From assembly GCA_026826555.1 (NCBI GenBank), contig JAKSZT010053923.1, positions 315,789 through 379,788 of the forward strand: 64,000 nt of DNA. The letters run 5' to 3'. The notes below the pieces were generated by a model. It saw nothing but the letters and a program-made list of their open reading frames with translations, did not search any database and was not told the DNA's origin. Of this stretch, positions 57,109-64,000 are shown piece by piece (the stretch's first letter is position 1; each line of letters starts with the position of its first letter). This DNA comes from Tolypeutes matacus (Eukaryota > Chordata > Mammalia > Cingulata > Chlamyphoridae). The position numbers and the translations under genes were made by a program.

Positions 57109-57512
57109 TGTGGGAACACTTTGTTTAAAATATCTTTGAAACAGTTTAGGGCCTGCTTTACTGCACAAGCAGAAAACTGCTGAGTGGGGGTAAGAAAACA
57201 CTGCTATCAGTTCCTGCTAAAAACAGTAGGAACATTCTTATTTTGCTCTGTTACTTAGTTAAGGCTTTCTGCCTCTCCATTATCTCCTGCACAGTCCAGA
57301 ACTTTCTGAGCCCCTGCACATACCCACTGACCTTGTGCTTTGTGAAAAGAGAATAAAAATCTGATGGGAGTCAGCAAAGGAGAATGGCTCCTTTAGCTGT
57401 TCTTCCTCTTGCCTCTCTCAACCTTTTTGTTCAGAGTAATTCTTTGCACCACGGTGGGCTCTGTTGGACAGATCCCTGCAAGAATTTGCAGGACAGATTC
57501 CTGCAAGTGGTG
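57109..57512 (+). mobile_element. Candidate 5' LTR of a second ERV
   Basis: Starts TGTGGGAACA, has a poly(A) signal AATAAAA near 57,352 with C/T-rich sequence after it, and ends near ATTCCTGCAA. It is followed by TGGTGTCCCCGTGATTTGGG, a possible tRNA primer site that I could not assign. A near-duplicate CAGATCCCTGCAA/CAGATTCCTGCAA lies at the end. The start is uncertain because no partner LTR is in the window. Confidence 0.45.
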
Positions 57513-57911
57513 TCCCCGTGATTTGGGTCAGTGGTGCAAATCATCATGTTGAGGAGTGGTTATACTTGTCCAGACCAAAACTGAAACTAATCTTCCCAGT
57601 TTAAAGGAACAGCAATGCCCACTGGGGATAGTTGCCAGTGTGTCTAGTATGGTGATGGGTTTCTAAATCTTCATGGGACCAAGAATTTCCAAAGAACAGG
57701 ATACTTTTGTAAAAACAATACAACTCTTAAAAGGAACTGATTGCACAATCCAAAATGGTCAATTGTGCTCTCTATTACAAACAATTCAAAAGTATTGTCC
57801 TTGGTTTTCTAAAAAAAGAACTTTAGATTTGAAATTATAGGAGCAGTAGGAAAAAATTTAAAAACAAAATATGAGAAAGGAGAAAATTTTCCCATTTCTA
57901 CCTTAATAACC

Positions 57912-58364
57912 TTGAGCATAGTAAAAGCAGCCTTGTGTCCACTATATATGTTGCATCCCATGGTTGCCTCAGGGGAACTCCCAGTTAAAGACCCTGTATC
58001 ACCTGAAAAGGAAGAAACACCTTTTCCACCTCGACCTCCCCTTGAGAACCAACCTCATCTAGCTATGGAAAATTGCTTAAAAGAAGCCATAGAGCAAGGA
58101 GAATGCCATGCTTTTCCTGTAATTCCCCAAAATGGGCAGTCACAGCATGACTCACTTCCCTATGTATTATTTAAAGAGCTGCATAAAAGCATTATTGAAC
58201 CTAATTCCTTCACTAAGTGGATTTTGGACTCCATTGCTATTAACTATCAAATGTGCCCCTGGGGTTGGAAAATTCCTGTAAAAACTATTGTTACCCCAGC
58301 TCAATTTAGTGTTTTACAATTAAAAATCAAGAATGCTGAAGTCAACAGGCAGAAGTGCTGAATA
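57912..58364 (+). pseudogene. gag-like open stretch of the second ERV, class II-like
   Basis: An open frame of 150 codons without an ATG at its start (first ATG at 57,948), about 400 bp downstream of the candidate LTR, where gag is expected. It has a proline-rich region followed by a FPV...LP(Y/F)...LFKELHKSI-like region. That resembles the matrix-to-capsid junction of betaretrovirus-type gag proteins, the structural polyproteins of the virus core. Only the beginning of a capsid-like region is present before a stop and the L1-eta insertion at 58,423. Upstream sequence has stops in this frame. Class II assignment is tentative. Confidence 0.45.
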
Positions 58365-58422
58365 AAGCCCTTGTTGGTGAAAATATGCTTGTAAGAAAAC
58401 ATTCTGCTAAAGAGTTAACTAT

Positions 58423-60217
58423 GGGGCCAAGATGGCGTTAGTGTAGGAGGGCCCACACTACAAGCTCCCAGAGCAAGGCGGATTGGGGACGGGGTCCTGC
58501 CGGGGGTTCTGTGCTGTGCACTCATGGAGTGAGAGGCTTGGGACATCTATCTGGGCGGATTGGCGGCGTGGACGGAACGGTGGAGATTCGTGAATTTTGA
58601 GGCTGCCGGTGGAGGTTGGCACAGGCGGCTGAGCTCCGCGGTTAGGGAAAAAAAAAATAAAACGGCCATTTTGAGCCGCGGGCGGGGGCGAAAAAGTTTT
58701 ATTTTCTGGGGATCTGGCTGCCTGGCACCCGTTGGACCTTGTGTGAACAGAGCAAATGAGCTAATCAGCACCCAGTGAACCAGAGGGGGGATTTTGGTCG
58801 GGCAACACAGCTGATTTCCCTAGCCACCCAGGGATAAGACCCGGGCTGCTGCGGAGCCAGGAGGAAGGGACACTTCTCATAAAAGGGAGGGTTCGGTTGG
58901 AAGACAGGGAAGGGTATTTTATATTTTTAGACATTGATCTGGCTGCCTGCACCGCCCCATAGCTTTGGGGAGCAGATAAGCCAACCTGAAGCAGCATTAG
59001 GCTGAGAGCAGACGTGACTCTGCACTCAAACTGATTTACTGAGCAGCCTGGTGACGCTGGAGCTCGGCGCCAGAAGGGGCGGAATCTGCCCTCTTTAGCA
59101 CTCCTCACTGACTAACATCAGAGCTTCAGCTAACCTGGGGAGTCCGGAAAGTGGGACGTGCTTGATTAATTTCCACGGGCCCAGCTAGGGTCCCTTCTGT
59201 AAGGGGGTTGGTCTAGAGGAGGAATTATTTTGGGTCCTGCATTTGGCTAAAAAAAAAAAAAAAGTGAGGTCACCTCAACAAATGAAAAATAAATTCTTTT
59301 TAATTTAGTTTAATAGCTAAAAGCTGCTTCAGGACCTGCATATAGAACCCTGTGGGGAAATTCATTGATAAACACGAGTAGGCAGGAAGGATCCACGTGG
59401 ACCCTAGGGGAATCATTGATCCTCCTTAGCTCTGTTTGACTGCTTGCCTGTGTGGATCTTTGGTTTCTCTCTGTTACTTTCTGGTCTATTGCTATTATTC
59501 CCATTTTCCTCCCCCTTTCCTTTTCCCTTCTATTTTTTTTTTTTTTTAATAGGTGCTGCCAGCTGGTCGCTTATTTGCTGGGCTTCTTATTCAGTAATTT
59601 CCCACTCGCTGTATATATTGATTCTGTATTACAAACTATCGCTTATCCTTCCTGCATCTTTCTGCCTTCTGTTTTCTGTTGTGGCTCTTAGAAACAACAT
59701 TTTTTCATAGGCCCACAACTTAAGGGTGTCAATTTCTATCCCAACTATTTTGTTTTCTTCTTCTTCTTTTTTCTTTCTTTTTTTTTTATTAGTATTAACT
59801 TTTTCCTTTCAGACCTTTCTCTACTATTTCTCTCCCTCCTCATAATTCTAGCCTTCTAAATCACTATATATATATATATATTCCTCCATTTGTTTTCCCA
59901 GTCCATTGTAGGAACTCCATATTTTTTCCTAGTACTCTACACTGCCTATGCAAGTTAAATATTCATCTCATTAAGTCTCATTTTGCCCCTCTTCTAACTT
60001 TTATCAATATTTAAATCATCCTTCTGCCTTCCTTACAACTTTTGATTCCTCTGGCCCTAACCTTTTGCCTTCAAGTGAACATAGAAAGAAGCAAGGAAAT
60101 AAAATAAGAAGAAAAACTGCCAAAGAGAAAACTTAACTCACACGCAGAACCAACAGCTAAATAAAATTCTAGAGCATAGAGAAAAGCTAATCAACTGAAC
60201 AAACCCATCAAGATAAT
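58423..60217 (+). promoter_or_regulatory. L1-eta 5' UTR
   Basis: 1.8-kb 5' UTR, G/C-rich for the first 700 bp and pyrimidine-rich from about 59,500 to 60,060. The first 570 bp is shared with L1-delta and the first 1.27 kb with L1-epsilon. There is no tRNA-like block, unlike L1-alpha and L1-gamma. Expected to hold an internal RNA polymerase II promoter by analogy with other L1s. Confidence 0.65.
58428..58436 (+). promoter_or_regulatory. YY1-like core at the 5' end of L1-eta
   Basis: CAAGATGGC starts at base 6 of the element. Confidence 0.55.
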
Positions 60218-61050
60218 ATGATGACCAGAGGGCAACAAAAAAATACAAATGACTCTGAGAAACTGGAAAACATGGACCAGTCCAGTGCACAAAATAAAAA
60301 CCAGGAAGCAATGCAGTACATCGAACAACTAATCAAAGCTATCCAAGCAAATATCATGGACCAACTTAAAGAACTGAAGGAAGAGATTAAGGATATAAAG
60401 AAGACACTGGGAGAACATACTGAAGAAATAGCTAACACACCTAAAAAGGTAATGGATATGATGGCGAACAAAGACACAAGTCAAGAAATGAAAAAGACGC
60501 TGGACTCACATGGCAGCAGAATTGAAAAGGCAGAGGAAAGAATTAGTGATATGGAAGACAATACAGTTGAAATCAAAGAGATTGTAGAAAAGATAGACAA
60601 AAAGATAGAAAAAATCCAGTATGGTCTCAGGGAATTAACCGATAATGCAAGATGCACAAACATACACATTATGGGCATCCCAGAAGGAGAAGAGAAGGGA
60701 AAGGGAACAGAAGGAGTGTTGAAGGAAGTTATGGCAGAAAACTTCCCAACTCTATTGAGAGAGATGGATGTGCAGATCCAGGAAGCACAGCGCACCCCAA
60801 ATAGTATAAATCCCAACAGGCCAACTCCAAGACATATACTTGTCAAATTGTCCAATGCTCAAGACAAAGAGAAAATACTCAAGGCAGCAAGAGAAAAGAG
60901 AACCATCACATACAAGGGAAGCACAATAAGATTAAGTGCTGATTTCTCAGCTGATACCATGGAGGCAAGAAGACAATGGTATGACATAGTCAAAACACTA
61001 AAAGAAAAAAACTTCCAGCCATGAATTCTCTATCCAGCAAAATTGGCATT
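60218..61050 (+). pseudogene. L1-eta ORF1, nearly intact but stopped and interrupted
   Basis: Open from MMTRGQQKNTND for 268 codons. Residues 20-135 form a coiled coil with heptads (KEEIKDIKKTLGEHTEEIA, RIEKAEERISDMEDN). Residues 147-240 form the RRM with NIHIMGIPEGEE and PRHILVKLSNAQDKEKILKA. The C-terminal domain starts at RLSADFSADTMEARRQW. A TGA at 61,022-61,024 replaces the Arg codon AGA seen in L1-beta and L1-gamma (after FQP). 26 bases later the LTR element is inserted. The remaining codons lie at 63,753-63,900. Normal length would be about 325 codons. Confidence 0.88.
61046..61050. repeat. 5-bp target duplication, left copy, of the MaLR/ERVL-like element
   Basis: GCATT, repeated at 63,748-63,752. 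L1 ORF1 reads continuously if one copy and the element are removed. Confidence 0.9.
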
Positions 61051-61558
61051 TGTAACCGTTGGGGAATTTGATGTAATTATGAATTCCAAAAATATAATTG
61101 GATCATGCTTGTAAACTGATCTGTTAATCTGGGCATGATTAGGTTAGGATTATGGCATTGAGCCCCACCCCTTGGTGGGTGGGGAATTGAATATTAAAGG
61201 CAAGGCAAAGGACAGTTGAGGTAGTCTTTTGCGAAGCAGTTTTGATGTTGGAAATAAGACCCCCGGGGAAGAGAAGCAAGCTGTTCGCCTGATCATCTGC
61301 AGCTGACCTCGTTGAGGAAACAGGAGCTAAGCCAGGAGAGAAACGCAGCCCCGGGAAGAGAGGAACCCCAGAAGCCTGAACCCTGGCAAATGCTGGCAGC
61401 TGTCTTGCTCTAACACATGGCAATGGACTGTGGTGAGAGAAGAAACTTAATGCTTTATGGCCTGGTATCTGTGGACTTATACCCCAAATAAATACCCTTT
61501 ATAAAGACCAACCCATTTTTGGTATTTCACATTAGCACCTCTTTGGCTGACTAATACA
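61051..61558 (+). repeat. 5' LTR of the MaLR/ERVL-like element
   Basis: TGTAACC...CTAATACA. It holds a TATTAAAG TATA-like site near 61,192 and an AATAAA poly(A) signal at 61,487-61,492. Confidence 0.9.
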
Positions 61559-61563
61559 GAATT

Positions 61564-61580
61564 TGGTACCAGGTGTGGGG
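61564..61580 (+). promoter_or_regulatory. Primer-binding site of the MaLR/ERVL-like element
   Basis: TGGTACCAGGTGTGGGG lies 5 bases after the LTR and is similar to the tRNA-Leu-type site of ERVL/MaLR. The tRNA match is from memory. Confidence 0.6.
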
Positions 61581-61602
61581 TAGTGCTTTTGTAATTACCA
61601 AA

Positions 61603-62346
61603 ATGTTGAAACGGTTTTATAAATGGATAAGGGGTATTTTTTGGAGGAATTGTGAAATGCTTGATGGAAAAGGCCTAGATCACTTTGAAGAGACTATTGA
61701 TAGTAATATGGACGCTAAAGAGACTTTCTATGATGCCTTGGAAGTAAATGATGAAACTATAATTGGAAACTCGAGGAAAGGCGATCCATGTTTTAAAGTT
61801 GCAGAGAATTTAACAAGATTAACTCCTGGTGTTATATGGAAGACAGAATTTGAAAATGGCAATCCAGAGCATTTAGCTAAAGAACTTTCCAAGGTAAACT
61901 TGGAGAATGTGGCTTGGCTTCTCCTTGCAGCTTATAGCAAAATACTAGACGAGAGAAATACACTAAGGACTGAACTTTTGGGCAAAAAGAAAACAGAAAC
62001 TAATTCAGGAACTTCCAAGTTTCTCGAAATCAAATTCCCAGATGCAAATGCCCTATTTGAAGACTTTACTAAACTTGGAACTCATATCTCAGAATTGAAG
62101 ATGCAGTTATCTCAGAAAGACTTGTGGAAAGTCTTACTGTCTGATGGCTTGGACCCCTGCTTCTTGCATGCTAAACCAACAACGTTTTTGAGAATGCTGT
62201 ATGAACAAAACCACTGTCAGCTTGGACAAAAGAGGACATGGAAAGGAGAAACTGAAGGAGAAAAAGCTTTAAGAAAAAAACCGTGGAAGCAGAGATCTAG
62301 AATTAAGACATCTCCTTGGGCCGAGAGAGGAGCCCCACCCATATAA
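61603..62346 (+). CDS. gag-like open frame of the MaLR/ERVL-like element
   Basis: 247 codons from the first ATG (61,603); the frame is open back to about 61,573 through the primer site, but only with GTG. The product is charged and helical, with blocks such as ENVAWLLLAAYSKILDERN and a C-terminal Lys/Arg-rich tail that could bind nucleic acid. Position right after the primer site and family knowledge of MaLR elements point to a gag relative, a structural core protein. I see no zinc knuckle and no protease or polymerase. It stops at TAA 62,344-62,346. The same frame reopens immediately and stays open to 63,009, through the 60-bp repeats. Retention of a long frame fits a young insertion and does not by itself show selection. 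Confidence 0.6.
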   Translation: MLKRFYKWIRGIFWRNCEMLDGKGLDHFEETIDSNMDAKETFYDALEVNDETIIGNSRKGDPCFKVAENLTRLTPGVIWKTEFENGNPEHLAKELSKVNLENVAWLLLAAYSKILDERNTLRTELLGKKKTETNSGTSKFLEIKFPDANALFEDFTKLGTHISELKMQLSQKDLWKVLLSDGLDPCFLHAKPTTFLRMLYEQNHCQLGQKRTWKGETEGEKALRKKPWKQRSRIKTSPWAERGAPPI

Positions 62347-62820
62347 ACAGAGAGGGTGAGTTTTCCCCAGCAGTTGAAGAGGGTGGATGTCCCCACCCGA
62401 TGTTCAGGAAGAGTTTTGCCACCCCAGGGTGCAAGGAGGTTGGAGCACATTCCTCAAAGATTAGGGCGGTTAAGGTCAACACCCCATTGGTCTGAGAGGG
62501 GTGTAGCTGTCCCCTATGGATTAGGGAAGGCCAGGTGGTCAACCCATTGCTCTGAGAGGGTTGAGCCTGTATGCCAAAGGTTAAGGAAGGCCAGGTGGTC
62601 AACTCGTTGTTCTGAGAGAGTTGAGCCTGTATGCCAAAGGTTAGGGAAAGCCAGGTGGTCAACTCATTGCTCTGAGAGGGTTGAGCCTGTATGCCAAAGG
62701 TTAGGGGGAATGTTGTCTTCACCTCAGTGTGCTAAGGGGGCTAAGACTCTAACCCAAAGATTGGGTAAGGTGTGGCAATCACCCCAACACTCTTGGAGGG
62801 TGAGATCTGAGGCTTGGTCA
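62341..62820 (+). repeat. 60-bp minisatellite in the MaLR/ERVL-like internal region
   Basis: Three near-perfect 60-bp units at 62,521-62,580, 62,581-62,640 and 62,641-62,700, each with TTAGGGAAGGCCAGGTGGTC-like start and GAGCCTGTATGCCAAAGG end. Diverged units of the same length flank them (62,401-62,520 and 62,701-62,820). Period 60 keeps the reading frame. Confidence 0.9.
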
Positions 62821-63009
62821 AAACCCAGATGCTTGATGAGGGTGGAATCAAGAAAATGGCCATTGGGCAAGCCTCTGGAAAGGGTGGGTTCCCATGTGGC
62901 CCCAAGGAGAAGAAACCATCATCTTAAGAATGACTCTCAGACTTTGAAATTGAATGGAGGATGCCCTGCAAGTTTACTGAACTGTAGAAGATCCATGACT
63001 CATGTTTAA
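62347..63009 (+). pseudogene. Continuation frame after one stop, containing the 60-bp repeats
   Basis: In the same frame as 61,603-62,346 and separated only by one TAA. It encodes a repetitive Arg/Ser/Trp-rich segment with a 20-residue period (RLGKARWSTHCSERVEPVCQ and variants), then a basic tail. Whether this was part of the ancestral protein or is simply an open repeat in a multiple of three cannot be decided from one copy. Confidence 0.45.
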
Positions 63010-63228
63010 CATCCCAATTTCTCCTTATAATTTTGAAAATGTTTATCTTTTGTCTTTCCATTTGTATATTGGAAGCAATTAAATGGTTTTGTAAGATTCA
63101 GAGGTCTATAGCAGATGGGACTTTGCCTCAAGATGAACTGTATTTCTTTAAAAAGATTTTGATAAGATTTTGTACTTGAATTGTTACTGATTTAAGTTTT
63201 TTGTGAGAATTCTAAAGTATTTGGAATT

Positions 63229-63240
63229 CAGAGGGTGGAA
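63229..63240 (+). promoter_or_regulatory. Polypurine tract of the MaLR/ERVL-like element
   Basis: CAGAGGGTGGAA lies directly before the 3' LTR, the expected plus-strand primer site. Confidence 0.7.
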
Positions 63241-63747
63241 TGTAACCATTGGGGAATTTGATGTAATTATGAATTCCAAAAATATAATTGGATCATGCTT
63301 GTAAACTGATCTGTTAATCTGGGCATGATTAGGTTAGGATTAGGGCATTGAGCCCCACCCCTTGGTGGGTGGGGAATTGAATATTAAAGGCAAGGCAAAG
63401 GACAGTTGAGGTAGTCTTTTGCAAAGCAGTTTTGATGTTGGAAAGAAGGCCCCGGGGAAGAGAAGCAAGCCGTTCACCTGATCATCTGCAGCTGACCTCG
63501 TGGAGGAAACAGGAGCTAAGCCGGGAGAGAAACGCAGCCCGGGGAAGAGAGGAACCCCAGAAGCCTGAACCCTGGTAAATGCTGGCAGCTGTCTTGCTCT
63601 AACACACGGCAATAGACTGTGGTGAGAGAAGAAACTTAATGCTTTATGGCCTGGAATCTGTGGACGTATACCCCGAATAAATACCCTTTATAAAGACCAA
63701 CCCATTTTTGGTATTTCACATTAGCACCCCTTTGGCTGACTAATACA
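63241..63747 (+). repeat. 3' LTR of the MaLR/ERVL-like element
   Basis: Aligned end to end with 61,051-61,558, with 17 substitutions and one single-base indel by hand count. Confidence 0.9.
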
Positions 63748-63752
63748 GCATT
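63748..63752. repeat. 5-bp target duplication, right copy, of the MaLR/ERVL-like element
   Basis: GCATT, identical to 61,046-61,050. Confidence 0.9.
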
Positions 63753-63900
63753 CAAAGATGATAGAGAGTTCAAAATATTCACAGATAAACAGCAATTAAG
63801 AGAGTATGTCAAGAAGAAACCAGCATTACAAGAAATACTAAAGGAATCTCTACAAGTTGTAAGGAAAAAACAAAGAAGAGAGAGTTGGAGGAGAGTTTAA
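63753..63900 (+). pseudogene. L1-eta ORF1, C-terminal end after the LTR insertion
   Basis: Continues the ORF1 frame (FKDDREFKIFTDKQQLREYV, then KKKPALQEILKESLQ) to a TAA at 63,898-63,900. The PALQEILKE-type end is conserved in mammalian L1 ORF1p. It is separated from the rest by 2.7 kb of LTR element. Confidence 0.85.
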
Positions 63901-63963
63901 AAACAACTGAAAACTCAAAAAGAGAAACAAAACAACATATGATGTACATTAACCCAAAGAAAA

Positions 63964-64000
63964 ATGACTGAAGTAAGAAATTCGTTACGAGTAATAACAC
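63964..64000 (+). pseudogene. L1-eta ORF2 start (partial at window end)
   Basis: MTEVRNSLRVIT aligns with the ORF2 starts of L1-gamma (17,788) and L1-alpha (28,396). The state of the rest is unknown. Confidence 0.7.

Larger units (their letters stand above)
61051..63747 (+). mobile_element. Complete MaLR/ERVL-like LTR retrotransposon
   Basis: Two LTRs (61,051-61,558 and 63,241-63,747) of 508 and 507 bp begin TGTAACC and end CTAATACA, with a 1,682-bp internal region and a 5-bp GCATT duplication. The primer site TGGTACCAGGTGTGGGG (61,564-61,580) resembles the tRNA-Leu type of ERVL and MaLR elements. A purine-rich GAGGGTGGAA precedes the 3' LTR. The internal part has a gag-like frame but no room for pol, so it is non-autonomous like the MaLR group. 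LTRs differ at 17 sites plus one indel by my count (about 3.4%). Confidence 0.88.
58423..64000 (+). mobile_element. L1-eta: plus-strand L1, 5' complete, continuing beyond the window
   Basis: Begins with GGGGCCAAGATGGCGTTAG, identical to the L1-delta start. 5' UTR 58,423-60,217; ORF1 60,218-63,900 (split by an LTR element at 61,051-63,747); ORF2 begins at 63,964 and leaves the window. It is inserted in the ERV gag region. Its ORF1 has the longest L1 reading frame here, so it is the youngest-looking L1 with ORF1. Confidence 0.88.

Noticed and set aside
62341..62820. CRISPR array
   Set aside because: Units are contiguous 60-bp tandem repeats with no unique spacers, in a mammalian LTR element.

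Overview
This is mammalian genomic DNA with no intact host gene. It is built almost entirely from retrotransposons. The best lineage clue is a pair of short tRNA-derived SINEs (3,051-3,245 and 36,901-37,031). They match the DAS-type SINEs of armadillos, sloths and anteaters, so the organism is most likely a xenarthran. My lean towards sloth is only a guess. Long L1 elements of several ages with unusually long 3' UTRs dominate.

Layout. 1-310 is the tail of an L1. 610-2,640 holds the 3' part of a decayed class I-like endogenous retrovirus (ERV). 2,641-3,900 is an L1 3' UTR fragment carrying a SINE. From 4,138 to 31,252 there is one nested structure. A minus-strand full-length L1 (called L1-alpha here) is bounded by the same 11-bp target duplication 27 kb apart. 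It is interrupted by a plus-strand L1/HAL1-like element (L1-beta, 4,243-8,432) and a plus-strand L1 (L1-gamma, 14,331-27,825). L1-gamma is itself interrupted by an internally deleted L1 (L1-delta, 21,165-24,813).

31,253-39,656 is an older mosaic: HAL1/L1 fragments, LTR remnants, a SINE, and a minus-strand olfactory receptor pseudogene (37,572-38,490), the only recognisable host-gene remnant. 39,657-47,697 is a minus-strand L1 (L1-epsilon) with both ends and a 16-bp target duplication. Its middle was replaced by a 341-bp inverted copy of sequence lying 3.4 kb away in L1-zeta (48,433-53,622). 53,623-57,108 is mostly unassigned, with one more HAL1-like element. 57,109-58,422 is the 5' part of another ERV with a gag-like open stretch. 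It is cut by a young plus-strand L1 (L1-eta, 58,423 to the window end). ORF1 of L1-eta is cut in turn by a complete, fairly young MaLR/ERVL-like LTR element (61,051-63,747) with 5-bp target duplications, two 508/507-bp LTRs, a 248-codon open frame and an in-frame 60-bp tandem repeat.

No gene network is present; the elements relate to each other as insertions of different ages. Every L1 ORF2 seen is broken or incomplete, so none of these copies looks autonomous. A 100-N assembly gap lies at 39,785-39,884. Family names come from remembered consensus features and were not checked against a repeat library.
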